Origin: Cryomorphaceae bacterium BACL29 MAG-121220-bin8
GTDB lineage: Bacteria; Bacteroidota; Bacteroidia; Flavobacteriales; Flavobacteriaceae
Assembly: GCA_905181705.1 (NCBI GenBank)
Contig: CAJIYP010000002.1
Location: 169,222-233,221 of the forward strand
DNA length: 64,000 nt
Direction: 5' to 3'
The notes below the pieces were generated by a model. The model was not told the DNA's origin. It did no database searches and saw only the letters and a list, made by a program, of their open reading frames with translations. Positions 35,965-46,797 of the stretch are shown one piece after another. Numbering within the stretch: the first letter of the stretch is position 1; every line of letters begins with the position of its first letter. The translations under genes were made by a program, and so were the position numbers.

Positions 35965-37083
35965 ATGAAATTTATTGTATCAAGCTCACTACTATTAAAA
36001 AATATTCAAATTTTAGGTGGAATATTAAACACTAATAATACCTTACCCATATTAGATTATTTTTTATTTGAGATTTCAAAAAATCTTCTAAAAGTTACTG
36101 CTTCAGATTTAGAGTCTACTTTATCAGCTGACTTAGAAATAGAATCTAATGAATCAATTACTATTGCAGTTCCTGCAAAATTACTTATTGAAACTTTAAA
36201 AACATTTCCTGAGCAACCTTTAACATTTAATATCTTAGAAAATAATACTATTGAAATCAATTCAAACCACGGTAAGTATGCTTTAGCATATGCCAAAGGT
36301 GATGAATTTCCTAAAACATTATCTATAAGCGATGCTTCAACTTCAATAATTTCGTCACAAGTTTTATATCAAGCAATAAATACTACAATATTTGCATCAG
36401 GAAATGATGATTTAAGACCTGTTATGAGTGGTGTTTTTTTTCAATTTTCAAATGAAGGTTCAACTTTTGTGGCCACCGATGCTCATAAACTAGTAAGATA
36501 TGTTAGAACAGATTTCAAATCTGATAAACTAGTAGAATTTATTATGCCTAAGAAACCTCTTAATATTTTAAAAGGAATTTTAGTTAATGGTCAATATGAT
36601 GTTAACATTGAGTATAATGAAAGTAATGCTAAGTTTATTTTTTCTAATCTGTCTTTAACTTGTAGGTTAATTGACGGAAAGTACCCAAATTACGAAGCTG
36701 TTATACCTAAAGAAAATCCAAATATATTAACAATTGACAGGTCTATATTTTTGAACTCTACTAAAAGAGTAAGTATATTTTCAAACAAAACTACTCATCA
36801 GATTAGGTTAAAGATTGTTGGAAATGAACTTGTTATTTCTGCTGAAGATCTAGATTATAGTAATAAAGCAGAAGAAAGACTTTCTTGTAATTACGATGGA
36901 GACGATATTGAAATAGGTTTTAATTCAAGGTTTTTAACAGAAATGTTATCAAATATTAGCTCAGATGAGGTTAAGCTTGAATTATCTCTCCCTAATAGAG
37001 CAGGAATTTTAACTCCATTAAAATCCGATTCTGATGCTGAAGAAATAACTATGTTAGTTATGCCTGTTATGTTAAACTCCTAG
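35965..37083 (+). CDS. dnaN: DNA polymerase III subunit beta (sliding clamp)
   Basis: The ring-shaped clamp tethers polymerase to DNA. Three repeated clamp domains are visible: [19 protein letters not shown] at the start, [19 protein letters not shown] near 140, and the C-terminal domain ending in [11 protein letters not shown], the MPM-type end typical of DnaN. I use the ATG at 35965; a TTG two codons earlier (35959) is possible but the family begins MKFIVSS. A near-match -7 box TTAATTTG (35954-35961) is very close to the start. dnaA is not near. The TAG interlocks with the stop of gapN. Confidence 0.97.
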   Translation: MKFIVSSSLLLKNIQILGGILNTNNTLPILDYFLFEISKNLLKVTASDLESTLSADLEIESNESITIAVPAKLLIETLKTFPEQPLTFNILENNTIEINSNHGKYALAYAKGDEFPKTLSISDASTSIISSQVLYQAINTTIFASGNDDLRPVMSGVFFQFSNEGSTFVATDAHKLVRYVRTDFKSDKLVEFIMPKKPLNILKGILVNGQYDVNIEYNESNAKFIFSNLSLTCRLIDGKYPNYEAVIPKENPNILTIDRSIFLNSTKRVSIFSNKTTHQIRLKIVGNELVISAEDLDYSNKAEERLSCNYDGDDIEIGFNSRFLTEMLSNISSDEVKLELSLPNRAGILTPLKSDSDAEEITMLVMPVMLNS

Positions 37084-38660
37084 AGATAATAGTCCGTTCT
37101 AATAAAACTTGATTTTTTAGAGTCAATTATATCTCTCAAAATAGCTTTATTGATCTCATTATCTTTTGACGCTACAAATGTTCTTATTGAAAAAGATCTA
37201 AGAGCGTCATGTACACTTAAAGTTGAAACAGCTGAATCTTTTCTTCCTGTAAAAGGATAGATATCAGGTCCTCTCTGACACGCACTGTTTAAGTTTACTC
37301 TACATACTAGATTAACCAAGGAATCAATTATTGGACCTAAAACACTTGCATCTTTTCCAAAGATACTTACCTGCTGTCCATAATTAGATGCAGCCATGTA
37401 ATCTATAGGTTTTGATACATCAGCAAATGAAATAACAGGAATTACAGGACCAAATTGTTCTTCTTTATATACTTTCATTTTATCATTAACCGGAAATAAA
37501 ACTGCAGGAAAGACAAAGTTTTTTTGCTTCTCCCCTCCCCTTTTATTTATAATTTTAGCACCTAAATTAGTAGCATCATTGATTAAGTCTGTTATGTATT
37601 TAGGTTTTGAAGGCTCTGGAAGTGGAGTTAGTAATTTGTTTTCCCAAGGCATTCCTAATTCTAACTCGTCTACTTTTTTAGCAAATTTGTTTAGAAACTC
37701 CTCTCTAACGTCTTCATGAACAAATAAAATTTTCAAAGCAGTACATCTTTGACCATTAAAGGATAAAGTACCGGAAATACATTCATTAACTGCTGAATCA
37801 ATATCTGCATCTTTTAAAATTATTGCAGGATTTTTCGCTTCAAGACCTAAAACCAATCTTAATCTGTTTTTTTGTGGATGTAAGTCTTGTAATGAAATTG
37901 CTGAAGAACTATGACCAATTAAGGCTAACACATCTATTTTTCCAGATTTCATAATTGGTGTGGCAATCTCTCTTCCTCTTCCAAATACTATATTAACAAC
38001 ACCTGGCGGAAATGATTTTTCAAAAGCTTTTAATAATGGAGCGATTAATAATACACCATGTTTTGCAGGTTTAAAAATAGTGGTATTACCCATTATAATT
38101 GCAGGTATTAATAAAGCAAATGTTTCATTTAAAGGGTAATTATAAGGTCCTAAACATAGCACTACACCTAAAGGACCTCTTCTGATTAAAGCCCTAACTC
38201 CAGAATTATTTTGAAAATCAGCACCTTTTCTATCTAGGATTTTATATTCTTCAATTGTATCTATAATATAATCAACGGTTCTATCAAATTCTTTTTCTGA
38301 ATCTTTTAAATTTTTTCCAATTTCCCACATTAAAAGTTTAACAACTTCTTCTCTTTCCAGAATCATCATTTTAACAAACTTTTGCATACAGTTTATTCTT
38401 TCATAAACTTTCATTGTTGGCCATTGTCCTTGCCCTTGCTTAAATGCGTCAGTAGCAGAATTTAGAGCTTCTAAAGCTAAATCAGCACTCATTTCAGGCG
38501 TTTTCCCTAATAACAGAGGTTCTTTGTCTTCAGAATCACAAAGTAGTGTAGAAATTACATTTGCCTGTTTTCCTTCCCATTTCCTGATTTCACCATTTAT
38601 TAAATACTCTTTATGATTAATGGTTTGAATGATTTTATATTGTTGCGGTATTTTGTTCAT
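37080..38660 (-). CDS. gapN: NADP-dependent non-phosphorylating glyceraldehyde-3-phosphate dehydrogenase
   Basis: This aldehyde dehydrogenase-fold enzyme oxidises glyceraldehyde 3-phosphate straight to 3-phosphoglycerate, yielding NADPH and no ATP. GapN features are the long N-terminal region, [19 protein letters not shown] near 155-173, [24 protein letters not shown] and the catalytic Cys in [10 protein letters not shown] near 300. Length 526 fits the Bacteroidota/plant-like GapN rather than a generic ALDH. It starts nine bases after ilvC on the same strand and is therefore probably the fifth gene of the ilv operon. The link makes sense: it can supply NADPH for IlvC. Confidence 0.87.
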   Translation of the reverse strand: MNKIPQQYKIIQTINHKEYLINGEIRKWEGKQANVISTLLCDSEDKEPLLLGKTPEMSADLALEALNSATDAFKQGQGQWPTMKVYERINCMQKFVKMMILEREEVVKLLMWEIGKNLKDSEKEFDRTVDYIIDTIEEYKILDRKGADFQNNSGVRALIRRGPLGVVLCLGPYNYPLNETFALLIPAIIMGNTTIFKPAKHGVLLIAPLLKAFEKSFPPGVVNIVFGRGREIATPIMKSGKIDVLALIGHSSSAISLQDLHPQKNRLRLVLGLEAKNPAIILKDADIDSAVNECISGTLSFNGQRCTALKILFVHEDVREEFLNKFAKKVDELELGMPWENKLLTPLPEPSKPKYITDLINDATNLGAKIINKRGGEKQKNFVFPAVLFPVNDKMKVYKEEQFGPVIPVISFADVSKPIDYMAASNYGQQVSIFGKDASVLGPIIDSLVNLVCRVNLNSACQRGPDIYPFTGRKDSAVSTLSVHDALRSFSIRTFVASKDNEINKAILRDIIDSKKSSFIRTDYYL

Positions 38661-38669
38661 TTATATTTA

Positions 38670-40136
38670 TTATATCTGTTTCATTGAAGTCATTGAAGCT
38701 CTTAAATGTTTTCCAATAATTTCAACTGGGTGATTTCTAATTAAATCATTTATTTTAATTAATTCTTGATTGTTAGTTTTATTTTCCAAAGGGAAAGGGT
38801 TACCAATATGATTAGAATTAATATTATTCATAAAATCAGAAAGTAAAGGTTTACATGCGTGATTAAATAAATAACATCCATATTCTGCCGTATCAGAGAT
38901 AATTTTATTCATTTCATAAAGTTTATTTTTAGAAATTAAATTTGCAATTAATGGTGTTTCATGTAATGATTCATAGTATGCAGATTCATCAATAATACCA
39001 GACTTAGTCATTGTTTCAAAAGCTAACTCCACTCCTGCTCTAACAAAAGAAACTAATAAAAGTCCATTATCAAAAAACTCTTGCTCTGTTATTTCTTTCT
39101 CTGTTGATATAGTTTTTTCAAATGAAGTTTCTTCTGTTTCAGATCTCCATCTTAGTAAATCAGAATCATTATTATCCCAATCTTTCATCATCGTTTCTGA
39201 GAAATGTCCAGACATTATATCGTTCATATGTTTTTCAAATAATGGCTTCATTATTTTCTTTAGTTCCTCAGAAAGATTAAATGCTTCTATTTTAGCAGAA
39301 TTATTTAATCTATCCATCATGTTTGTTACTCCTCCATGTTTTAAAGCTTCGGTAATAGTTTCCCAACCATATTGAATAAGTTTTGCAGCATATTTTGAAT
39401 CTAAACCATTTTCTATCATCTTATTAAACGAAAGAATAGATCCTGTCTGTAAAACTCCACAAAGTATTGTTTGTTCTCCCATTAAGTCAGATTTAACTTC
39501 TGCAACAAATGAAGATTCTAAAACACCTGCCCTATTCCCACCCGTTGAAGCGGCATAAGCCTTAGCATACTCTAAACCATTATTATTGGGATCATTTTCA
39601 GGATGAACAGCAATTAAAGTTGGAACACCAAAACCTCTTTTATATTCTTCTCTTACTTCACTTCCAGGAGATTTAGGAGCTACCATAATTACTGTAATAT
39701 CTTTTCTAACTTTCAATCCTTCTTCAACTATATTAAAACCATGAGAGTAAGATAATATAGAATTATTTTTCATCAAGGGCATTAGATTATTAACAACATC
39801 CGTATGATTTTTATCAGGGGTCAGATTAAGAACCATATCCGCATCTGGGACGAGCTGTTCTAAAGTTCCAACTGTAAAATTATTAGTAGAAGCATTTAAA
39901 TAAGAATCTCTTTTATGATCTATAGCAGATTGTCTTAGTGCATATGAAATATTTAAGCCAGAATCACGCATATTTAAGCCTTGATTTAATCCTTGAGCAC
40001 CACAACCAACAATAACAATTTTTTTATTTTTAAGTATACTAACTCCATCATTGAACTCGGAGAAATCCATAAATCTACATTTAGCTAGTTGTTCGATTTT
40101 TTTATCTTCTGATAATTGATTGTAATAATTTTCCAT
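38670..40136 (-). CDS. ilvC: Ketol-acid reductoisomerase, class II (long form)
   Basis: The enzyme is NADPH-dependent isomeroreductase, second step of valine/isoleucine synthesis. The Rossmann motif is [20 protein letters not shown] near 43-62, with [13 protein letters not shown] as the cofactor-specificity loop. [19 protein letters not shown] is the family signature, and two knotted C-terminal helical repeats follow. The 488-residue length identifies the class II form (E. coli-like) rather than the 330-residue class I. It is fourth in the operon, three bases after ilvN. Confidence 0.97.
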   Translation of the reverse strand: MENYYNQLSEDKKIEQLAKCRFMDFSEFNDGVSILKNKKIVIVGCGAQGLNQGLNMRDSGLNISYALRQSAIDHKRDSYLNASTNNFTVGTLEQLVPDADMVLNLTPDKNHTDVVNNLMPLMKNNSILSYSHGFNIVEEGLKVRKDITVIMVAPKSPGSEVREEYKRGFGVPTLIAVHPENDPNNNGLEYAKAYAASTGGNRAGVLESSFVAEVKSDLMGEQTILCGVLQTGSILSFNKMIENGLDSKYAAKLIQYGWETITEALKHGGVTNMMDRLNNSAKIEAFNLSEELKKIMKPLFEKHMNDIMSGHFSETMMKDWDNNDSDLLRWRSETEETSFEKTISTEKEITEQEFFDNGLLLVSFVRAGVELAFETMTKSGIIDESAYYESLHETPLIANLISKNKLYEMNKIISDTAEYGCYLFNHACKPLLSDFMNNINSNHIGNPFPLENKTNNQELIKINDLIRNHPVEIIGKHLRASMTSMKQI

Positions 40137-40139
40137 AAT

Positions 40140-40673
40140 TTATTTATCTGTATTTAAACCTAAAATATTAGAAATATTCATAGCTTCTTTTGAGACAGAA
40201 ATTCTTCCAGATCTAACAAACTGTAATAAACCATAAGGTTCTAATGAATTATATAATTTTTCTGTTTCCTCTCTCCATCCAGTTTTTTCAATCACAAAGT
40301 AATTTGGAGAAACTGTAACAATATTAGCTTGACTTTCTTTAATAATTTTTTGAATATGCTTTTCATCAAATAAGGATTTTGATTTGACTTTGTATAATGC
40401 AGTTTCTAAAAAAATAGTTTCTTGGTCAGTATGAAAGAAAGCTGCAATTACTTCTATTTGTTTTTCAATTTGTTTTATTATGCGTTTAATTTTATTTTCC
40501 TGTATATTGACTACTACTACAAATCTAAATATATTATCTATTTCCGATTGGGATGTTGTTAAACTTTCAATATTTATATGTCTTTTCAAAAAAATAGCAG
40601 AAATCCTATTTAATAAACCTAAATTATTTTCTGTATAAATTGAAATCGTATATGTATATTTTTTTTCATTCAT
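40140..40673 (-). CDS. ilvN: Acetolactate synthase small (regulatory) subunit
   Basis: The 177-residue regulatory chain gives valine feedback control of IlvB. An N-terminal ACT domain runs from TYTISIYTENNLGLLNRISAIF (residues 7-28) to about 80, followed by a second ACT-like domain including EKTGWREETEKLYNSLEPYG. The glycine/asparagine loop ENNLGLLNRI is the effector site in homologues. It starts four bases after ilvB and ends three bases before ilvC, as expected for a tight complex-forming pair. Confidence 0.93.
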   Translation of the reverse strand: MNEKKYTYTISIYTENNLGLLNRISAIFLKRHINIESLTTSQSEIDNIFRFVVVVNIQENKIKRIIKQIEKQIEVIAAFFHTDQETIFLETALYKVKSKSLFDEKHIQKIIKESQANIVTVSPNYFVIEKTGWREETEKLYNSLEPYGLLQFVRSGRISVSKEAMNISNILGLNTDK

Positions 40674-40677
40674 AACT

Positions 40678-42375
40678 TTACTCTAATCTTATATCAGAAA
40701 CCGATGCGCCAGAGGGAATCATCGGAAATACATTAGCTTCTTTTTCAACTCTAACTTCTAAAAAATATGGTTTGCTAGATTTCATCATTTCTTGAACAGA
40801 ATTTTTTAAATCAGTTCTTTTATCTACTTTTTTTGCTTCAATATTATATCCCTTAGCAATAGTTATAAAATCGGGGTTAATCATTTCTGTTGAGGCATAT
40901 CTTTTCTCAAAAAACATCTGCTGCCATTGTCTTACCATTCCTAAAAACTCATTATTTAAAACTACTATCTTAACAGCACACCCTGTTTGGAAAATAGTAC
41001 CTAATTCTTGAATAGTCATTTGATAACCTCCATCACCAATAACTGCTACTACTTCTCTTTTAGGAGCTCCCATTTTTGCTCCTATTGCAGCTGGAAGTGC
41101 AAATCCCATAGTTCCTAACCCACCTGATGTTACATTAGATTTAGATTTATTAAAATTTGCATACCTACATGTAACCATTTGGTGTTGACCTACGTCAGTA
41201 ACTATAATTGCATCCCCATTTGAAGCTTCATTGATTTCTTTTATAACTTCCCCCATGGTTAACCCATCTTTTGAGGGATAGATATCGTTTTTTATTACTT
41301 TTTTATATTCAATTTTATAAAAGGAATTAAATTTATTAATCCACGAATCATGTGAATTACTTTTTACGAAACTAGTAAGTAATGGTAAAGTTTCTTTAAC
41401 ATTTCCCAAAACTGCTACATCTACATCAACATTTTTATTAATTTCAGCTGGATCAATTTCTAAATGTATAATTTTAGCTTGTTTTGCATAAGAATTTAGA
41501 TTCCCAGTAACTCTATCATCAAAACGCATTCCTATTGCTATTAGTAAATCACATTCGTTTGTTAAAACATTAGGCCCATAATTTCCATGCATTCCGACCA
41601 TACCAACGTTCAACGGATGTTTGGTTGGCAAAGCAGATAATCCTAATATAGTCCATGCGGCTGGAATCCCTGTTTTTTCTACAAAATCTTTAAACTCATT
41701 TTCAGCATTACCTAAAATAACTCCTTGTCCCCAAACTATTAATGGTTTCTTAGATTTATTAATTAGTTCACTAGCATTTTTGATTTTATTAATTGAAAAA
41801 TCTGGAACTGGTTTATAACTTCTTAGAAAAGTGCATTTACTATATTTAAATTCCATTAATTCAAATTGTGCATCTTTAGTTATGTCAACTAGTACTGGGC
41901 CTGGTCTTCCAGACTTAGCTATATAAAATGCTTTAGCTAATACTACAGGAATATCAGCTGCTTTTGTTATCTGACAATTCCATTTAGTTACAGGAGTAGA
42001 GATACCTATAATATCCGTTTCCTGAAAAGCATCTGAACCCAATAAGTGTGATGCAACTTGACCTGTAATACATACCATTGGAGTTGAATCAATTTGAGCA
42101 TCTGCAATTCCTGTTACTAAATTTGTTGCACCAGGACCAGATGTTGCAGTTACAACACCTACTTTTCCTGAAACTCTTGAGTATCCCTGAGCAGCATGAG
42201 TAGCACCTTGCTCGTGTCTGGTTAAAATGTGAGTTAATTCATCTTGAAACTTATATAATTCATCATAAATAGGCATTATAGCGCCACCTGGATAACCATA
42301 AATTAAATCAACTCCTTCTTCTAAAAGGCAACGAATAACTGCTTCGGCACCTGATATTTTAATTTCTTTACTCAT
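40678..42375 (-). CDS. ilvB: Acetolactate synthase large (catalytic) subunit
   Basis: The ThDP enzyme condenses two pyruvates, or pyruvate with 2-oxobutyrate. [17 protein letters not shown] opens the protein, the catalytic Glu is in [18 protein letters not shown] near 50, and the ThDP/Mg motif [16 protein letters not shown] lies near 450. The FAD-domain block [25 protein letters not shown] is also present. I choose the ATG at 42375, which overlaps the ilvD TGA as ATGA; the longer option at 42396 would add seven residues inside ilvD. The arrangement implies translational coupling. Confidence 0.96.
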   Translation of the reverse strand: MSKEIKISGAEAVIRCLLEEGVDLIYGYPGGAIMPIYDELYKFQDELTHILTRHEQGATHAAQGYSRVSGKVGVVTATSGPGATNLVTGIADAQIDSTPMVCITGQVASHLLGSDAFQETDIIGISTPVTKWNCQITKAADIPVVLAKAFYIAKSGRPGPVLVDITKDAQFELMEFKYSKCTFLRSYKPVPDFSINKIKNASELINKSKKPLIVWGQGVILGNAENEFKDFVEKTGIPAAWTILGLSALPTKHPLNVGMVGMHGNYGPNVLTNECDLLIAIGMRFDDRVTGNLNSYAKQAKIIHLEIDPAEINKNVDVDVAVLGNVKETLPLLTSFVKSNSHDSWINKFNSFYKIEYKKVIKNDIYPSKDGLTMGEVIKEINEASNGDAIIVTDVGQHQMVTCRYANFNKSKSNVTSGGLGTMGFALPAAIGAKMGAPKREVVAVIGDGGYQMTIQELGTIFQTGCAVKIVVLNNEFLGMVRQWQQMFFEKRYASTEMINPDFITIAKGYNIEAKKVDKRTDLKNSVQEMMKSSKPYFLEVRVEKEANVFPMIPSGASVSDIRLE

Positions 42376-44051
42376 ATTAGTTCGTCGGTTACACATCCAT
42401 TAGATGCATTAGAGACATTTTTTGCGTATTTAAACAAAACTCCATTTCTTACTTTTAAATCTGGAGAAACCCATTCACTTTTTCTTCTTAATAATTCTTC
42501 ATTAGAAATGTCTAAAGTTAAAGAGTTTTTAATTGCATCAATAATTATTTTATCACCATTTTTAATTAAGGCTATATTGCCCCCTTCCTGAGCTTCTGGA
42601 GTGATGTGGCCAACCACAAAACCATGTGTTCCGCCTGAAAATCTGCCATCAGTTATTAACGCAACATCTTTTCCTAATCCAGCTCCCATTATTGCAGAAG
42701 TTGGTTTTAACATTTCAGGCATTCCTGGACCACCCTTTGGACCTTCGTATCTTATTACAACAACATCACCTTTATTAACTAATCCATTTTTTATACCATC
42801 ATTTGCCTTAAATTCTCCTTCAAATACTTTAGCATGACCAGTAAAAATCAAGCCTTCTTTTCCAGTAATTTTAGCCACAGAACCATTTTGAGCTAAATTT
42901 CCGTATAAAATTCTAATATGGCCATTCTTTTTAATAGGATTGTCAAATGTTCTAATAATTTTTTGATCAAAATCTAAAGGATTAACTTCATTCAGGTTTT
43001 CTTTTATAGTTTTTCCTGTTATAGTTAAACAATCTCCATTTAAATGACCATTTTCTAACATGTATTTCATTACTGCTGGTACACCACCTATATTGTGTAA
43101 ATCTTCCATTAAGTATTTACCACTTGGTTTCAAATCAGCTAAAAAAGGAGTTGAATCACAAATGGTTTGAAAATCATTAATAGTAAAATTAACATTAGCA
43201 CTTTTAGCAATTGCCAAGAGATGTAATACAGCATTAGTTGATCCACCGAGAATAGTAATTACTTTAACAGCGTTTTTAATCGATTCTTTAGTTACAATAT
43301 CTCTTGGTTTAATATCATTAACAAGTAAATTTTTTAATATTTCACCAACCTTATGACATTCAATATTTTTATCATTACTTGTTGCTGGGTTCGAAGAGTT
43401 ATAAGGAACAGCCATTCCCATTGCTTCAATAGCAGATGCCATGGTATTAGCTGTATACATTCCTCCGCAAGCACCAGCACCAGGACATGCATTTTTAACA
43501 ATATTTTTAAATTCAATATCGTCAATTTTTCCAGCTACATTTTCTCCCCATGCTTCAAATGCAGAAACAACATCTAGTTTTTTACCGTTATGACAACCTG
43601 GGGCTATTGTCCCCCCGTATACTAAAACACTAGGTCTGTTCAATCTAAGCATAGCCATTAAAGCACCAGGCATATTTTTGTCACATCCAACTACAGTAAC
43701 AACTCCATCATAGGACATTCCCTGAACTACAGTTTCTATAGAATCAGCAATAATATCTCTTGATGGTAGAGAGAATCTCATACCATGAGTACCCATTGAT
43801 ATACCATCACTAACCCCAATAGTATTAAATATTAATCCAACTAAATTGGATTTATTTACTCCTTCTTTAATTAGTTTAGAAAGATCATTGAGGTGCATAT
43901 TACAGGGATTACCTTCATACCCGGTACTAGCAATACCTATTAATGGTTTTTTGAAATCTTCCTCAGTTAATCCAATAGCATGTAACATTGCTTGTGCAGC
44001 TGGTTGTGTTGGGTCTTGGGTAACCGCTTTACTGTACTTATTAAGACTCAT
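42372..44051 (-). CDS. ilvD: Dihydroxy-acid dehydratase
   Basis: The iron-sulfur enzyme converts dihydroxy acids to 2-oxo acids in valine/isoleucine synthesis. Cluster ligands are in CDKNMPG and [16 protein letters not shown] (near 185-200), and the substrate block [15 protein letters not shown] is near the end. Cys in [13 protein letters not shown] supports the family call. Length 559 is normal. It is the first gene of ilvD-ilvB-ilvN-ilvC-gapN. A terminator-like hairpin lies nine bases upstream of its ATG in the same orientation, suggesting control by attenuation. Confidence 0.96.
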   Translation of the reverse strand: MSLNKYSKAVTQDPTQPAAQAMLHAIGLTEEDFKKPLIGIASTGYEGNPCNMHLNDLSKLIKEGVNKSNLVGLIFNTIGVSDGISMGTHGMRFSLPSRDIIADSIETVVQGMSYDGVVTVVGCDKNMPGALMAMLRLNRPSVLVYGGTIAPGCHNGKKLDVVSAFEAWGENVAGKIDDIEFKNIVKNACPGAGACGGMYTANTMASAIEAMGMAVPYNSSNPATSNDKNIECHKVGEILKNLLVNDIKPRDIVTKESIKNAVKVITILGGSTNAVLHLLAIAKSANVNFTINDFQTICDSTPFLADLKPSGKYLMEDLHNIGGVPAVMKYMLENGHLNGDCLTITGKTIKENLNEVNPLDFDQKIIRTFDNPIKKNGHIRILYGNLAQNGSVAKITGKEGLIFTGHAKVFEGEFKANDGIKNGLVNKGDVVVIRYEGPKGGPGMPEMLKPTSAIMGAGLGKDVALITDGRFSGGTHGFVVGHITPEAQEGGNIALIKNGDKIIIDAIKNSLTLDISNEELLRRKSEWVSPDLKVRNGVLFKYAKNVSNASNGCVTDELI

Positions 44052-44060
44052 ATTATATTT

Positions 44061-44090
44061 AAAAAAAAACCTCCTCTATTATTGAGAAGG
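44061..44090 (-). promoter_or_regulatory. Terminator-like hairpin (putative attenuator) in the ilv leader
   Basis: On the minus strand CCTTCTC (44084-44090), loop AATAATA, and GAGGAGG (44070-44076) pair over seven bases with one G-T wobble, followed at once by nine T (44061-44069). The structure points toward ilvD and ends nine bases before its ATG. It has the form of an intrinsic terminator placed between promoter and operon, which is the classic position of an attenuator. No convincing leader peptide rich in Val/Leu/Ile was found, so the sensing mechanism is open. Confidence 0.6.
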
Positions 44091-44146
44091 ATTGAATTAC
44101 AACAAAATTTGTTCTAAAATAATTTTTATTTATAGATTAACATTAA

Positions 44147-44154
44147 CAAATGTA
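44147..44154 (-). promoter_or_regulatory. -7 promoter box (TACATTTG) for the ilv operon
   Basis: On the minus strand TACATTTG matches TAnnTTTG exactly, 95 bases upstream of the ilvD ATG, giving a leader of about 90 bases that contains the hairpin. Four bases downstream a five-codon frame (Met-Leu-Ile-Tyr-Lys, stop) begins at 44143; this may be chance. Confidence 0.5.
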
Positions 44155-44235
44155 TGTATAATTTGTTTTTAAGCATTTTATAAATTGTATTTTTATATAA
44201 TTAATAAATATTACAAGATTAACCTATGTTATTTT

Positions 44236-45618
44236 ATGAAAAATTTAATAAATACAGTAATAAATAGACAAAAAGCTTTTTTTAAAACTAGAAATACTTT
44301 TGATATTTCTAAAAGAAAACATCTTTTAAAAAAATTAAGAGATGAAATAAGATTGAATGAAAAAGAAATTGAAACTGCTTTATTTAATGATTTAGGAAAA
44401 TCTGAGGGAGAAAGTTATTTAACAGAAATTCATTTTGTTTATTCTGAATTGAAAATTGCAATAAATAATATTGATAAATGGACCAAAAGAAAATCTATAA
44501 GATCTTCATTGTTAAATTTTCCATCATCTGATTACATTATTGCTCAACCCTACGGAGTAACATTGCACATATCCCCTTGGAATTACCCTTTTCAATTGTC
44601 CATAGCACCTCTTGTAGGAGCCATTGCAGCAGGAAATACTGTCGTACTAAAGCCTTCCGAATATTCAAAAAACACTTCATTAATTTTAGAAAAAATAATT
44701 ACTGCTGTTTTTGATGAGGATTTAGTTAAAGTATTAAAAGGAGGACCCGAGATAGCTTCAGAATTATTAAATCATCAATGGGATTATATTTTTTTTACCG
44801 GAAGTGTGAATATTGGTAAAATAGTTGCAAAGCAAGCAGCAATTAATTTAACTCCAACAACTTTAGAATTAGGTGGTAAAAACCCATGTATTGTAGACGA
44901 AACTGCATCAATAAAAGTTACTGCTAGAAGAATTGTTTGGGGTAAATTTATTAACTGTGGACAAACATGTATTGCTCCTGATTTTTTAATTGTAAATAAA
45001 AAAATCAAATCAAAATTAATAACTGAAATTAAAAGCCAAATTATAAATATTTATGGAACTGATCCTCAAAGTTCAGATTCATATGGGAGAATAATTAGTG
45101 AAAAGCATATTGATTTTTTAAGTTCATTGTTAGAGAATGAAAATATAATACATGGTGGAAAAATAAATACAGAAACTAAATATTTCGAACCAACTTTAGT
45201 AGAAATAGATAATTTTAATTCCAAAATTATGGAACAGGAAATTTTCGGTCCAATTCTTCCAATTTATAGTTATGAAGACTTTAATGAAATTGATGAAATA
45301 ATTTCAAAATATAAAAATCCTCTGGCCCTTTATATATTTACAAAAAACAGATCTTTTGGAGAGGAATTTCTTAAAAGACATAGTTTTGGAGGCGGTGCAA
45401 TTAATGATACTGTAGTTCATATCATTAATGATCGTTTACCATTTGGAGGAATTGGAAATAGTGGAATGGGTAAATATCATGGAGAATCTACTTTTAAAAC
45501 ATTCTCACATTTTAAGCCTTATATTTCAAAACCTTTTTGGATTGATTTACCATTAAGATACCCTCCATTTAAAAATAAAATTAAATTTCTTAAAAAAGTA
45601 CTTAAAATACTTCAGTAA
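44236..45618 (+). CDS. Aldehyde dehydrogenase, NAD(P)-dependent (class 3-like)
   Basis: The aldehyde dehydrogenase resembles the short class 3/fatty-aldehyde or coniferyl-aldehyde type. The cofactor segment ISPWNYPFQLSIAPLVGAIAAGN is near residue 100, the Glu in TTLELGGKNPCIVD near 205, and the catalytic Cys in INCGQTCIAPDF near 239. GGGAINDTVVHI and LPFGGIGNSGMG close the fold. I use the ATG at 44236 (MKNLINTVINRQK); the ATG at 44185 adds 17 residues unlike the family. Its C-terminus is basic and amphipathic. It heads a tight run with DUF2141, nitroreductase and flavin reductase genes. Confidence 0.9.
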   Translation: MKNLINTVINRQKAFFKTRNTFDISKRKHLLKKLRDEIRLNEKEIETALFNDLGKSEGESYLTEIHFVYSELKIAINNIDKWTKRKSIRSSLLNFPSSDYIIAQPYGVTLHISPWNYPFQLSIAPLVGAIAAGNTVVLKPSEYSKNTSLILEKIITAVFDEDLVKVLKGGPEIASELLNHQWDYIFFTGSVNIGKIVAKQAAINLTPTTLELGGKNPCIVDETASIKVTARRIVWGKFINCGQTCIAPDFLIVNKKIKSKLITEIKSQIINIYGTDPQSSDSYGRIISEKHIDFLSSLLENENIIHGGKINTETKYFEPTLVEIDNFNSKIMEQEIFGPILPIYSYEDFNEIDEIISKYKNPLALYIFTKNRSFGEEFLKRHSFGGGAINDTVVHIINDRLPFGGIGNSGMGKYHGESTFKTFSHFKPYISKPFWIDLPLRYPPFKNKIKFLKKVLKILQ

Positions 45619-45622
45619 AATC

Positions 45623-46060
45623 ATGAGACTACTTATTTTTTTATCATTTTTTTTATTAAATATTCAATATAATTACTATTTAAATCAAATTTCAAAGTTC
45701 GAACTAGAGATCAATTTATTAAATATAAAAAATAATGGAACTGTATGGATTGCTATTTATAACAATGATGTAGATTTTGATGCTAAAGATGATAATTACT
45801 CAAATATTCTATTTTCAATAATTGAAAAAGTCAATAAAGGAAATTTCTCAAAAAAAATTATCTTAAATGAAGGTATTTATGCGTTTAAGGTTTTTATTGA
45901 TGATAATGGTAATGATAAATTTGATTATAATTTTATTGGATTTCCAAAGGAACAATATGGTTTTTCAAATAATGTAATAAAAATACTGGGGCCCCCCAAT
46001 TTTAGTGAAGCATCTTTTAATTTAAGTTCTAATAAAAAAATTGAGATAAAATTGAGATAA
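45623..46060 (+). CDS. DUF2141 family exported protein
   Basis: The 145-residue protein has an N-terminal hydrophobic stretch (LLIFLSFFLLNIQ), acting as signal peptide or anchor, followed by a DUF2141 beta-sandwich. Its hallmarks are GTVWIAIYNND near 40, the acidic turn FKVFIDDNGNDKFDYN near 92-107 and the closing FIGFPKEQYGFSNN. The Asp/Asn-rich turn may bind calcium. Function is unknown; the family is common in Bacteroidota and Proteobacteria envelopes. It starts four bases after the aldehyde dehydrogenase and ends three bases before the nitroreductase. Confidence 0.82.
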   Translation: MRLLIFLSFFLLNIQYNYYLNQISKFELEINLLNIKNNGTVWIAIYNNDVDFDAKDDNYSNILFSIIEKVNKGNFSKKIILNEGIYAFKVFIDDNGNDKFDYNFIGFPKEQYGFSNNVIKILGPPNFSEASFNLSSNKKIEIKLR

Positions 46061-46063
46061 AAT

Positions 46064-46783
46064 ATGGAAATGACCGTTAGTGAGGCAATCAAAAACAGAA
46101 GATCTGTAAGGATTTTTAAGAATGATAAAATTGACACAAGTATAGTTAAAAACTGTCTTGTTAACGCTACATTAGCTGCAAACAGCAGTAATCTTCAGTT
46201 ATGGGAGTTTATTCATGTTAATGATTCAAAACATCTAAAAAAGCTTGCTAAAGCTTGTATGAATCAAAGTGCCGCAAAAACGGCATCTCAAATAGTTGTT
46301 GTAGTAACAAGAAAAGATCTTTGGAAAAAAAGATCAAAAGAAAATATAAAATTTCTCGATAAACAATTTAAAGAAAAGTTTATATCCGAAAAAAGACATA
46401 AAAAAGCATTAAAATATTACAAAATATTAATACCTATTTTATATTTTGATGTTTTAGGATTACTTGGTTCAATAAAATATTTTATATTCCAAATTTTAGG
46501 ACTTTTCTTCCCTGTTGTGAGGCAAACTTCTAATAGTGACTTAAGAATAGTAGTTCACAAAACAGCTGGATTAGCCGCTCAAAATTTTATGATAAGTATG
46601 TCATCTGTAGGTTATGATACTTGTCCAATGGAGGGTTCTGACACACTAATGATAAAAAAAATACTAAACATCCCAAAAAGTGCTGAAATTAATATGGTAA
46701 TTGGTTGTGGAATTAGAGAAGATAAGGGTGTGTTTGGTCCACAATTTAGAGTTCCATTTAAAGATGTTTATAGGTATATTTGA
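46064..46783 (+). CDS. Nitroreductase family FMN oxidoreductase
   Basis: The 239-residue protein has the FMN-binding start AIKNRRSVRIFKNDKID near 7-23, AANSSNLQLWEFIHV near 40 and the closing NIPKSAEINMVIGCGIRE. A long insertion at about 100-165 contains a hydrophobic stretch (ILIPILYFDVLGLLGSIKYFIFQILGLFFPVV) before the AAQNFMISMSSVGYDTCPMEG helix, suggesting membrane association or a hydrophobic substrate channel. Substrate unknown. It overlaps the first possible start of the flavin reductase, so the two genes are probably coupled; the flavin reductase could supply reduced flavin. Confidence 0.85.
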   Translation: MEMTVSEAIKNRRSVRIFKNDKIDTSIVKNCLVNATLAANSSNLQLWEFIHVNDSKHLKKLAKACMNQSAAKTASQIVVVVTRKDLWKKRSKENIKFLDKQFKEKFISEKRHKKALKYYKILIPILYFDVLGLLGSIKYFIFQILGLFFPVVRQTSNSDLRIVVHKTAGLAAQNFMISMSSVGYDTCPMEGSDTLMIKKILNIPKSAEINMVIGCGIREDKGVFGPQFRVPFKDVYRYI

Positions 46784-46797
46784 GAAATATTTATAAA

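Noticed and set aside
44129..44143. Leader peptide Met-Leu-Ile-Tyr-Lys upstream of ilvD
   Set aside because: Five codons with one Leu and one Ile are too few to claim, and it begins at the predicted transcription start; mentioned only as a possibility.
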